Positions 57,224 through 64,000 of a stretch of DNA of 64,000 bases are shown in pieces. Both the position numbers and the translations under genes were made by a program. The notes under the pieces were generated by a model, which searched no databases, was not told the DNA's origin, and saw only the letters and a list, made by a program, of their open reading frames with translations. The DNA is from a virus: the IMG/VR virus record IMGVR_UViG_3300037557_000128, positions 1-64,000 of that record; one strand, written 5' to 3'. Position 1 is the stretch's first letter. Each line of letters opens with the position of its first letter.

Positions 57224-57456
57224 TAGATTGTGCCTCCGTCAATTGCCACATTATTGATAGTCTTTGCGGCCGAAGCATTTGCTAAATGGGTATCGACTTT
57301 TCCAGTCGTGAAGTATAAATTTGTGGAACCTTCTGATAAGTCATCTGAGTCTAGTGTTGATAAAGCGGCAGCTGCTAACTTACCTGAACTATCAATTACA
57401 TCAGCTGTTCCTACTTTTAGCCCGTATTCTATAACGAATTTGTTTTGAGTTGCCAT
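57223..57456 (-). CDS. Small fibre-like virion protein
   Basis: 77 residues, beginning TQNKFVIEYGLKVGTADVID, the same fibre-attachment start as the 55265 and 57557 proteins, then LYFTTGKVDTHLANA and ending AIDGGTI. Similar DGGTF-type ends occur in 59739 and 61940. Probably a short adaptor or a truncated fibre module. Confidence 0.65.
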   Translation of the reverse strand: MATQNKFVIEYGLKVGTADVIDSSGKLAAAALSTLDSDDLSEGSTNLYFTTGKVDTHLANASAAKTINNVAIDGGTI

Positions 57457-57500
57457 GAAATTTTCCTATTATATGTGGGTTTATTATAAAACTATACCAT

Positions 57501-57508
57501 TATTTAGT
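57501..57508 (-). promoter_or_regulatory. Late-type box ACTAAATA
   Basis: Minus-strand ACTAAATAATGG 44 nt before the 57456 ATG; AGGAAAATTTC precedes that ATG. Confidence 0.55.
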
Positions 57509-57556
57509 TAAATATTGTCTTGCCAAACCATGATTAATAAAACTTTCTTAATTATT

Positions 57557-58390
57557 TTATACTGCAATCTCTATTTTCTTAAATTTGAACACTGTAGAAT
57601 TAGTACTTGCAGGTGTTACCCTGAGTCTAAGTGTCCCAATGTTAATATCTACAGTAAATGTTGCAAGAGGAGAAGAACCTGTATGCATTTCTCCGTATTG
57701 AACATGGTATCCTGTAGTTCCATTATGTAAAGTTTGTATTTCGATAACGTGGTATTCACCCGAAGTCGAATCACTTGCTTGAATTTGGTATTTTGTGCTT
57801 CTGTAACTTGCGATTGCCCATGAATCCAAAGTTGCTTGAGACGTTGATGTTGTTGTTAGTGTTCCTTCTGTAAGACCACCTGCATCTCCAAATGATAATG
57901 CACCACTACCATTTGTTTTTATAAATTGTCCATTTGTTCCATCACTGGTTGGAAAGGTTATGGAATTACCTGTAAGACCATTTGTTGCAGTTATTGTTGT
58001 TGCAGTTAAATCACCAACAAGTAAATCTGCAAGAGCATAATTACTTCCACTTAAATCAACTGTAGTTGTGGGTTCTACTTCTAACCCGTCAAATAACTTC
58101 CATGTTGAATCTGTTGCATCTCTGAATAAACCCGTGTATTCAGAAACACCACTTTCACCACTTAAGCCGTCATTATAGTTTCCATAAAAACCAATATCAA
58201 TTAAATCTGCAGAAGTGTTTCCACTCGCAAGTTCCATCATGGAATCCACAACTGAACTTGTTGTAGAATCGATTATTGTTTGTGTACCTTGTACCGTTAG
58301 ATTCCCACCAATTGTAAGATTACCATCAATCTCAGTGTGGGTTAACGATTTAATACCTAAGTCTGCGTAAAATTTGGATTGAGTAGCCAT
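57557..58390 (-). CDS. Fibre protein with paralogous C-terminal domain
   Basis: 277 residues. N-terminal TQSKFYADLGIKSLTHTEID and LTIGGNLTVQGTQTIIDSTT fibre repeats; then a C-terminal ~95-residue domain (YRSTKYQIQASDS, HVIEIQTLHNGTTGYHVQYG, GTLRLRVTPASTNSTVFKF) shared with the next two genes. TATAAATA ends 5 nt before the ATG. Confidence 0.75.
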   Translation of the reverse strand: MATQSKFYADLGIKSLTHTEIDGNLTIGGNLTVQGTQTIIDSTTSSVVDSMMELASGNTSADLIDIGFYGNYNDGLSGESGVSEYTGLFRDATDSTWKLFDGLEVEPTTTVDLSGSNYALADLLVGDLTATTITATNGLTGNSITFPTSDGTNGQFIKTNGSGALSFGDAGGLTEGTLTTTSTSQATLDSWAIASYRSTKYQIQASDSTSGEYHVIEIQTLHNGTTGYHVQYGEMHTGSSPLATFTVDINIGTLRLRVTPASTNSTVFKFKKIEIAV

Positions 58391-58395
58391 AGTAC

Positions 58396-58403
58396 TATTT
58401 ATA
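58396..58403 (-). promoter_or_regulatory. Late promoter TATAAATA, 5 nt from ATG
   Basis: Minus-strand TATAAATA, GTACT, ATG at 58390, predicting a leaderless fibre mRNA. Confidence 0.75.
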
Positions 58404-58421
58404 CTTTAAAAGTATGCAGAA

Positions 58422-58446
58422 AAGAAAAGGGACTCCGAAGAGCCCC
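58422..58446 (-). terminator. Terminator after the 58470 gene
   Basis: Minus strand: GGGGCTC, TTCG loop, GAGTCCC (one G.U pair), TTTTCTTTT. UUCG-capped like the gp23 terminator. Confidence 0.9.
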
Positions 58447-58469
58447 TTTAAATCATGATTTATTGAAGA

Positions 58470-58880
58470 TTAAGCATCTACCAATGTTCTATCAAATTTG
58501 ATGACCGTTGAGGTATTACTCGCAGGCGTGACCAATAAACGAACATTTGAACCACTAATATCAGCATCAATTGTTGCAAGGTTGGTATCTTTTAAAGTAC
58601 CATATGCAGTTAATGTGACTACTGAACCGTCTTGCACCAACATTATTTCAGTTGAGTGAAAGTTTGTACCTTGACTCATTGCAATAATGTATCTTGCAGC
58701 TCGATAATCTGTTTTCGAAAATGTATCTAAACTGAATTGTGCTGTTGACGTTTTAGTTTGGTTACCAACCTTCTTACTTTTAGAGTTAATATGTTTAGTA
58801 GTAGTTATAACATCTGTTGCGACATCAAACTGAATACCACGAATTAACTCAGCGATTTTAAAACTATTTGTCTTAGCCAT
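58470..58880 (-). CDS. Short fibre/tip protein, C-terminal-domain paralogue
   Basis: 136 residues, essentially the shared C-terminal domain alone: YRAARYIIAMSQGTNFHSTE, IMLVQDGSVVTLTAYGTL and SNVRLLVTPASNTSTVIKF, with a short lead. Located between two larger proteins that have the same domain, and followed by its own terminator. Confidence 0.7.
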   Translation of the reverse strand: MAKTNSFKIAELIRGIQFDVATDVITTTKHINSKSKKVGNQTKTSTAQFSLDTFSKTDYRAARYIIAMSQGTNFHSTEIMLVQDGSVVTLTAYGTLKDTNLATIDADISGSNVRLLVTPASNTSTVIKFDRTLVDA

Positions 58881-58892
58881 TTGTTAATTCTC

Positions 58893-59714
58893 CTATGTTA
58901 ATCTAATTTGGAAGGTTTTGAATGTTGTATTTGTATTCGCAGGTGTTGTTAGCAATCTCATGTTTCCACTATTGATATCCGAAGATAAAGTAAATAGTGA
59001 AGACGCTGAGTATGCATCACCGTATTGAGTGAAATACGCATTCGTACCGTTGTTTATTAATAATACTTCAGCAGCGTGTGTTCCTGTTGAATGGGTTGCA
59101 GATATGACATATTTAATTGACTTATTTGCTACTCCGTTCGAACTTAACACTTGATTTGCAGTTGTCGCTGTTAGAGCAGAAGTAGTATAATACCCCTGAA
59201 CTAAGTTTGAAACTGAAGTCTGCGCTACAACCTGTACGATGTCTCCTGACACAGCATTTGCTTGTAGTGTAATTACACTAGTTGAAGTTGTGACATAGTC
59301 ACTTCCTGCTACTAGTTTTACACCATTTAAGTAAACTCCTTCCAGTCCAACAGTGTATGCTAAAGTAGCACTGTTGTCATCGGCACCTGAGAACACTGTT
59401 TGTGTCCCAGTACAAGTATAGATAAAGGTTGTTAATCCTGATGAAGCTGCATCAGTAAAACCTATAGTACCTGAACCGTTTGTTGAAAGGATTTGTCCAC
59501 TTGTTCCATCTGCTGTCGGAAACGTTAAGGCATCATTGATAGTAAAAGTTTTAGGATTACTCCCAACTTCCACAATGGCTGCTGAACCGTCATTTTTTTC
59601 AGTGTAAAACCTACCGTGATAGGTATTTACTGCTAACTCACCAAGTGATAAATCACTCGTAGTTGGCAGGGCGTTCTGTGTAGAACTCCTTTTGAATTGA
59701 ATAACTGTTGCCAT
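58893..59714 (-). CDS. Fibre protein with paralogous C-terminal domain
   Basis: 273 residues. N-terminal VIQFKRSSTQNALPTTSDLS and LGELAVNTYHGRFYTEK is a virion-attachment module shared with 59739. The middle (VYLNGVKLVAGSDYV) is a common beta unit. The C-terminal domain (IKYVISATHSTGTHAAEVLL; INNGTNAYFTQYG; NMRLLTTPANTNTTFKTF) matches 57557 and 58470. Confidence 0.75.
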   Translation of the reverse strand: MATVIQFKRSSTQNALPTTSDLSLGELAVNTYHGRFYTEKNDGSAAIVEVGSNPKTFTINDALTFPTADGTSGQILSTNGSGTIGFTDAASSGLTTFIYTCTGTQTVFSGADDNSATLAYTVGLEGVYLNGVKLVAGSDYVTTSTSVITLQANAVSGDIVQVVAQTSVSNLVQGYYTTSALTATTANQVLSSNGVANKSIKYVISATHSTGTHAAEVLLINNGTNAYFTQYGDAYSASSLFTLSSDINSGNMRLLTTPANTNTTFKTFQIRLT

Positions 59715-59738
59715 TTTTGACTCCTATTAATGAGTACC

Positions 59739-61379
59739 TTAGAAAGTACCGCCGTCTAAAGCTGTTATTGCGACTGCACCTGAAGTTACCGTGAAGTTTG
59801 CAGAAGCAAAACTTGCGATACCTTTATTAGCAGTAGTTGCATCCTCTCCTGAAAGAGTAGCAGTACCACCTGAGTACGCAACGTCCATACCTTCTCCAAC
59901 TGCGATAATTACAGAACCTAGATTTGAAGCACTGGATACTTCAGTTGCAATTGTAATTGCACCTGCACCGTTAGTGATGTCGATTCCGTCACCAGCAGTA
60001 AGTGTTGCTTTATCAAAAACTCCACCCGATGTATCACCAATTAGTACCTGTCCGTCTGTAGGAGCTCCACCTGCATAAGATGAGATAGAACCCGTGATTG
60101 CAGCTGAACTGATTTCTAATGCACCAAATACAGCAGGCATCGCTGTTCCTGAGAACACTGATGAAGTATCTGTTGCACTTGTAAGAGCGACAAATTTACC
60201 TGTTGAATCGTCCATACCAAAGAAACCAATTTTAGCACCACTAGAGTTGTACTTAAATTTGATACCTCTGTCTAAGTTATCATCACTTGAATCAGAACCG
60301 ATTTCGAATACTGGGTCTGCGATATTAACTGTAGTAGAGTTAACTGTTGTTGTAGTTCCATTAACTGCCAAGTTACCTGTAACTGTTAAGTTTCCTGAAG
60401 TAGTCAACGTTGCCGTTGTAATATCATCAGTTACCATGTTTCCACTTACTGTTAAGTTTCCACCAACTGTTACGTTGTTAGGTAGACCTACTGTAATAGT
60501 TTGTCCACTTGCACTTGTTTCAATTTCGTTCGCTGTACCAGCGATTGTTAATGATTGAGAGTCTAAATCTACTGCACCTGTTCCTGAATCACCAGCGACA
60601 TCTAAGTCTTCTAGTGTTGCAGTTGCTTGGATTTTGTCCAAGATAGCTGCAGAAGTCATAACGGTTGTATCGTTATCTGCGAATGCTTCACCTGAAGTCT
60701 GAACTAAAGCGCCTGCTAAAGAACCGAATACAACTGCAGAAGCTGCTAATTCGTCAGCACCGACAGCGTCGTCTGCTAACATAGCATTCTCTACTGCACC
60801 AGCAGCGATTGTTAGAACACCAGTGTCTGCCATAGTAGCATCACCTGACATTATATTATCTATCCATTTAGACGTTCCTGTATCGTATAACATCATTGAA
60901 CCGTCAGCTGGTGTTGTTAGATTAGTATCTGTTGCACCTGCGACTGTTGATGTTGTTGATAGGAATGAAAGGGTTCCTGAGCCGTTGGTTCCGATAACTT
61001 GGTTAGCTGAACCATCAGCAGAAGGCAATGTCCAAGTTACACTTGAACCTAAAGTATCAGCAGCTTTTAACGCAACAAAATTTGTTCCGTTATCTGAATC
61101 TTCTAAAAGTTGAAGACTCGCACCTGCAGTTGCACTATTACCAACTTTAAAGTTGGCAGGAGTTGCACTTGAACCAGCAAGCATATCTGTATAATACTTA
61201 CCACCAATCGCTTGGATTAATGGAGTAGAGTTATCAGAATCTACTGACTCAATGTATAGTTTTGCCCCAGCACCACTATTCGACCTATCCTGTACATATG
61301 CTAATTCGCCTTCTGCTAGATTACTCGTAGCTGGCGCACTAGAACCTGTACTTCGTTTGATTTGAATTACTGTTGCCAT
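59739..61379 (-). CDS. Large tail-fibre/virion protein
   Basis: 546 residues. N-terminal VIQIKRSTGSSAPATSNLAE and GELAYVQD attachment module; then long beta repeats (VTVGGNLTVSGN, LTVTGNLAVNGTTTTVNSTT, DRGIKFKYNSSGAKIGFFGM). Ends ALDGGTF like the short fibre genes. Typical marine-myovirus structural fibre. A TCTAAATA box lies about 135 nt upstream, with a leader containing small hairpins. Confidence 0.8.
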   Translation of the reverse strand: MATVIQIKRSTGSSAPATSNLAEGELAYVQDRSNSGAGAKLYIESVDSDNSTPLIQAIGGKYYTDMLAGSSATPANFKVGNSATAGASLQLLEDSDNGTNFVALKAADTLGSSVTWTLPSADGSANQVIGTNGSGTLSFLSTTSTVAGATDTNLTTPADGSMMLYDTGTSKWIDNIMSGDATMADTGVLTIAAGAVENAMLADDAVGADELAASAVVFGSLAGALVQTSGEAFADNDTTVMTSAAILDKIQATATLEDLDVAGDSGTGAVDLDSQSLTIAGTANEIETSASGQTITVGLPNNVTVGGNLTVSGNMVTDDITTATLTTSGNLTVTGNLAVNGTTTTVNSTTVNIADPVFEIGSDSSDDNLDRGIKFKYNSSGAKIGFFGMDDSTGKFVALTSATDTSSVFSGTAMPAVFGALEISSAAITGSISSYAGGAPTDGQVLIGDTSGGVFDKATLTAGDGIDITNGAGAITIATEVSSASNLGSVIIAVGEGMDVAYSGGTATLSGEDATTANKGIASFASANFTVTSGAVAITALDGGTF

Positions 61380-61514
61380 TTTTATATTTCCTATAAAATT
61401 AAATTATTGTTGTGACCTTGCACTATTCAGGTCGTGATTACATTATAAATTTAACAGTCCACTCACTATGTGGGTCGATACCTCACTGGTTGGTATCCTT
61501 GATGTTTGTACTAG

Positions 61515-61522
61515 TATTTAGA
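61515..61522 (-). promoter_or_regulatory. Late-type box TCTAAATA before the 59739 fibre gene
   Basis: Minus-strand TCTAAATACTAGT in the 160-nt gap between 61379 and 61540; the leader contains GATACC/GGTATC and GACCT/AGGTC inverted repeats. Confidence 0.6.
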
Positions 61523-61539
61523 CAATTGAAATGCCTACA

Positions 61540-61923
61540 TTAGAATCTTTTGTACCATGCGAAGCCATTATGTGTTACCACAAATGCCTGAGTACCATTC
61601 AACCACTTGAGAGCTTTCTCTCTATCAACATCATCTCTATCTAACAGATTGTAGATAATTGCATTGCCCACGAGTTTAAGAGCAATTAGATCATGCTTCT
61701 CAGGTCTTTTACCTAATATTGGATTCTTTTCTACGAGTGGACAGTGTGGTCGTTTCTGACAATCTATCATTCTTATTGTCTGAATTGTGTCGATTGTAGA
61801 TAAGGCTATATAAGAATGCCAAAGCTTTCTTTCTTTTTCAGTCCAGTCTTTTGATTTTGCGTTTAAAGGTTCGCAGCTACCAGCTGCAGACACAAGAAGC
61901 AATATTGTAAATATCCATTTCAC
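61540..61923 (-). CDS. Secreted protein with signal peptide, possible lipoprotein
   Basis: 127 residues. Signal MKWIFTILLLVSAAGSC with cysteine 17 as a possible lipid site (AAGSC is an imperfect lipobox). The mature part has a conserved-looking helix pair WHSYIALSTIDTIQTIRMID and LIALKLVGNAIIYNLLDR, plus CQKRPHCPLVEKNPILG. The pattern recalls DUF5658-type proteins. It could be an o-spanin-like or superinfection-exclusion protein; embedded among fibre genes. Confidence 0.55.
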   Translation of the reverse strand: MKWIFTILLLVSAAGSCEPLNAKSKDWTEKERKLWHSYIALSTIDTIQTIRMIDCQKRPHCPLVEKNPILGKRPEKHDLIALKLVGNAIIYNLLDRDDVDREKALKWLNGTQAFVVTHNGFAWYKRF

Positions 61924-61939
61924 TCATTTTCTTCCTATC

Positions 61940-62182
61940 TTAAAAAGTACCGCCGTCAAGGTTAGTAGTGGTTTCCCACTTATCAGTTGTTGCATTATAT
62001 GTCAAAAGTCCGTCATCTGTTTCAGAAGCGTTTACATCTGCTAACTCCTGAATAGATTTCGCAGCTAAACTAACAGTCGTATTTGCGTTACCAATTGCGA
62101 CTTGTTTTGCACGAACATTTCCTGCCCCAACAACGTTTCCGCCTATAGTTGCGACTCTACTTAATGTTCCTTTAATTGCCAT
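61940..62182 (-). CDS. Small fibre-like virion protein
   Basis: 80 residues: KGTLSRVATIGGNVVGAGNV, then SLAAKSIQELADVNASETDD and the common end TTNLDGGTF. The ELADV segment and DGGTF end are shared fibre elements. Probably a short structural adaptor. Coupled closely to 62187. Confidence 0.65.
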   Translation of the reverse strand: MAIKGTLSRVATIGGNVVGAGNVRAKQVAIGNANTTVSLAAKSIQELADVNASETDDGLLTYNATTDKWETTTNLDGGTF

Positions 62183-62186
62183 AATA

Positions 62187-62525
62187 TTACCTCGTTACGC
62201 CTGGTGTTACAATTGCTTGTCCCTCTACTACTCTAGTAGATATACTTGAAGCGTCTGTTACTATCAAGTCATATACATATCTGCCTGGCGATAATGCCTT
62301 AGTTATTGTATCTGTTAAGGACAAAGTTACCTGACCATCTGTTGTTGGATTTGATATAGCTGTGGTGAAAGTTGCACTAAGTGTTGAAGACTCATAGGTC
62401 TTTCTTATTTGTGCAGCCGCAGTATATCCCGCTAAATTTAACTGATTACCATTTACATCAGATACATCTACAGTTATTGAGAAATCTGCGCCTTGGTCTA
62501 TAAAAATATTTGCAATAATGGCCAT
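62187..62525 (-). CDS. Ig-like baseplate/fibre protein (BppU N-domain-like)
   Basis: 112 residues. IFIDQGADFSITVDVSDVNG and PGRYVYDLIVTD fit the BppU_N-type beta sandwich found at the base of receptor-binding assemblies. All-beta, no cysteines. ACTAAATA lies 5 nt before the ATG. Confidence 0.7.
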   Translation of the reverse strand: MAIIANIFIDQGADFSITVDVSDVNGNQLNLAGYTAAAQIRKTYESSTLSATFTTAISNPTTDGQVTLSLTDTITKALSPGRYVYDLIVTDASSISTRVVEGQAIVTPGVTR

Positions 62526-62530
62526 ATTAC

Positions 62531-62538
62531 TATTTAGT
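62531..62538 (-). promoter_or_regulatory. Late promoter ACTAAATA, 5 nt from ATG
   Basis: Minus-strand ACTAAATA, GTAAT, ATG at 62525; lies just past the stop of the repeat protein. Confidence 0.65.
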
Positions 62539-62543
62539 CCAAA

Positions 62544-63260
62544 TTATGTTTGATACTGTGCCGAAGGAACAGATTGGTGAATTTGTTTTACAGTAGGTGT
62601 TCCATCGTTCACATAAACTTTATCCAACTTCCTTAAAGTTCCACCATCATTCACGAATACCCCTTTAACTTTTGCAAGAGGCCCAATAGTTCTAGTTGTT
62701 GGATAAGTTACCTGATATGCATACGGTTGTTGGAATGTGTACTGTGTCGTATAGGGAACCTGATAAATGTTTGGTTGTCTTGCTTGTGCGATATAAGGTT
62801 GTTGTCCACTTACAGGACTTCTATAAGTTGCAGGCTGTCTGTTTTGATATGTAAACGGAGTCTGACTATTTACAGGACTTCTATAAGTTCCAGGCTGTCT
62901 TGACTGATATGTTCCAGGCTGTCTTGCCTGTGCAATATATGGATACGTTACTTGCCCTTGTCTAGAATATGTAAATGGTAATCGTCCCTGTCTTACATAT
63001 ATGCCTGGCTGTCTCGCTTGACCAATAGACGGTTGTTGTCCAGCTACAGGACTTCTATAAGTTCCAGGCTGCCTTGCTTGTGCGATATAAGGTGTCTGAC
63101 TATTTACAGGACTTCTATAAGTTCCAGGCTGTCTCGCATTACCAATAGACGGTTGTTGACCACTTACAGGGTTTCTGTAAGTGTTAGGTTGTCTCGCATT
63201 ACCAATAGAAGGTTGCTGTCCAATTGCAGGGTATGGATATGGTTGTTGTCCTATAGGCAT
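62544..63260 (-). CDS. Third Pro/Tyr/Gln-rich repeat fibre-like protein
   Basis: 238 residues. Residues 1-180 are repeats such as GNARQPGTYRSPVSGQQPSI and QARQPGTYRSPVNSQTPYIA; residues 185-238 form a non-repetitive end with KVKGVFVNDGGTLRKLDKVY, resembling the N-terminal domain of the Hint fibre (WVKTGGTTWKAAEQVYVKTG), so the two genes have the same parts in opposite order. Starts 1 nt before the stop of the oxygenase gene. Confidence 0.7.
   Translation of the reverse strand: MPIGQQPYPYPAIGQQPSIGNARQPNTYRNPVSGQQPSIGNARQPGTYRSPVNSQTPYIAQARQPGTYRSPVAGQQPSIGQARQPGIYVRQGRLPFTYSRQGQVTYPYIAQARQPGTYQSRQPGTYRSPVNSQTPFTYQNRQPATYRSPVSGQQPYIAQARQPNIYQVPYTTQYTFQQPYAYQVTYPTTRTIGPLAKVKGVFVNDGGTLRKLDKVYVNDGTPTVKQIHQSVPSAQYQT
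62700..63250 (-). repeat. Coding tandem repeats in the third repeat fibre gene
   Basis: Repeating units of about 54-60 bp with the core AGGACTTCTATAAGTTCCAG(G) on the plus strand, encoding QARQPGTYRSPV. Same family as the repeats at 52970-55060. Confidence 0.75.
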
Positions 63261-64000
63261 TACGCTACCCCCAAATAGTCTACTTGTTTTGCTTGTTTGA
63301 CTTCATATTTATAGTTATTACTCCAATTATTTGGGTGCGACTCTTTTAAACTCTTAATATGATTTTTCGGGAATACATAACATACGTCCATGTTCCAAGC
63401 TATAATACTTTTACGTTCATTCGTTTCCATTTTAGGGGCACGGTGTAATAACCAAGAAGGGAATATAAGCATATCTCCTTCCTCAGCTTTAGGTTGTATA
63501 ATTTCTTGCGTTTCAGGATTCAAAAATTCTGTAATATACTTTTGATTTGGTACTTCTATAAAATATACTGCTGACCATTGACACCATTGATGATTATCCC
63601 AACTGATATAATCTGATTGAAACATTTGGTGATACCACATATGCATAATATTAAATTTATATTCTAAACCAGTAATTTCTGGCTGTATATGAAACCTTGC
63701 GTGGTCATGAAATTTATTCTCTACAGCATCTAAGAACATTTTCTTATATTCTATATGAGGATACCCCTTTACATTCATATCCCATTCATCAATATCTCCA
63801 CTACCACCAGTATAATCATTAATTGAGTCTTGGTATTGCCAACCTGTTGGTAAGATAGGGGAAGAAGGGTGGTTATGCCCATCAAATTTAGTAATTCCTA
63901 AATTATAATCTTGATTACCAATTTGAGTAGGTAAAGCGTCAAAGAAATCTAAAAGACTCTTATTAAGTTCTTTATGATTATCAATCGTATATTTGTATAT
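63260..64000 (-). CDS. 2OG-Fe(II) oxygenase-like protein, 5' end outside the window
   Basis: At least 247 residues; the frame stays open to the right edge, so the start lies beyond 64000 and an internal ATG at 63778 is not the start. DNHQWCQWSAVYFIEVPNQ aligns with the H-x-H/SGVFYI region of the 47176 oxygenase; EEGDMLIFPSWLLHRAP carries the distal histidine and NERKSIIAWN the arginine. It overlaps the repeat fibre gene by 1 nt, directly coupling an oxygenase to a proline-rich fibre. Confidence 0.75.
   Translation of the reverse strand: MYKYTIDNHKELNKSLLDFFDALPTQIGNQDYNLGITKFDGHNHPSSPILPTGWQYQDSINDYTGGSGDIDEWDMNVKGYPHIEYKKMFLDAVENKFHDHARFHIQPEITGLEYKFNIMHMWYHQMFQSDYISWDNHQWCQWSAVYFIEVPNQKYITEFLNPETQEIIQPKAEEGDMLIFPSWLLHRAPKMETNERKSIIAWNMDVCYVFPKNHIKSLKESHPNNWSNNYKYEVKQAKQVDYLGVA

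Overview
This window is a stretch of a large, AT-rich, T4-type myovirus genome. Almost every gene is on the minus strand, tightly packed with ATGA or TAATG overlaps. Replication and virion genes occur in T4-like blocks: clamp, clamp loader and polymerase (gp45-gp44-gp62-RegA-gp43); gp47-gp46 with gp55; uvsW-uvsY; and gp13 to gp23 in the classical head and neck order. Extra genes (hsp20, peptide deformylase, a CobS-like ATPase, several 2OG-Fe(II) oxygenases, curli-type secretion genes) point to a marine phage, most likely a pelagimyophage of SAR11 or a similar alphaproteobacterium. The host is inferred; no host marker is present.

Layout in window coordinates (transcription runs right to left): 1-5.7 kb holds DNA polymerase (partial), lysozyme, a three-gene DNA methyltransferase/unknown/spermidine-synthase-like cassette and a peroxiredoxin. 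5.7-6.5 kb holds hsp20 with a long structured leader that ends in a ROSE-like thermometer motif. 6.5-13.7 kb is an accessory operon: CsgF, CsgG, two curlin-like secreted proteins, a FecR-domain protein, small membrane proteins and a CHASE2 adenylate cyclase. 13.8-18.9 kb holds small membrane proteins, RegA, gp62, gp44, gp45, DUF3310 and a CobS-like AAA+ ATPase. 19-22.4 kb holds a HExxH/VWA protein and small unknowns. 22.4-32.1 kb holds oxygenases, peptide deformylase, a possible nuclease, gp46, gp47, gp55, UvsW and UvsY. 32.1-33.2 kb holds small structural or unknown genes. 33.2-33.7 kb holds the only plus-strand gene, a HAD phosphatase. 33.9-46.8 kb is the head, tail and packaging block gp23-22-21-(68)-(67)-20-19-18-17-16-15-ACP-14-13. 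46.9-52.9 kb is an accessory island (oxygenases, ATP-grasp ligase, GT8-like glycosyltransferase). 52.9-64 kb holds fibre genes, including three Pro/Tyr/Gln-rich repeat proteins, one ending in a Hint (intein-like) domain.

Three promoter classes can be read directly. (i) Four copies have TTGACA-N17-TTAAGC, three of them with an ATG exactly 7 nt downstream. (ii) Two copies have TTACAG-N17-TATAAT. (iii) About 20 T4-type late boxes (TATAAATA, CTAAATA or GATAAATA) precede structural and accessory genes; at six of them the ATG lies exactly 5 nt downstream. Both spacings predict leaderless mRNAs.

The strongest candidates for undescribed biology are: the late curli/FecR/CHASE2-cyclase operon; the Pro-rich repeat fibres encoded among about six oxygenases and a glycosyltransferase; the Hint-terminated fibre; the hsp20 thermometer; the DNA-modification cassette; and the leaderless promoter design. 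No tRNA, CRISPR array, insertion sequence or integrase was found.
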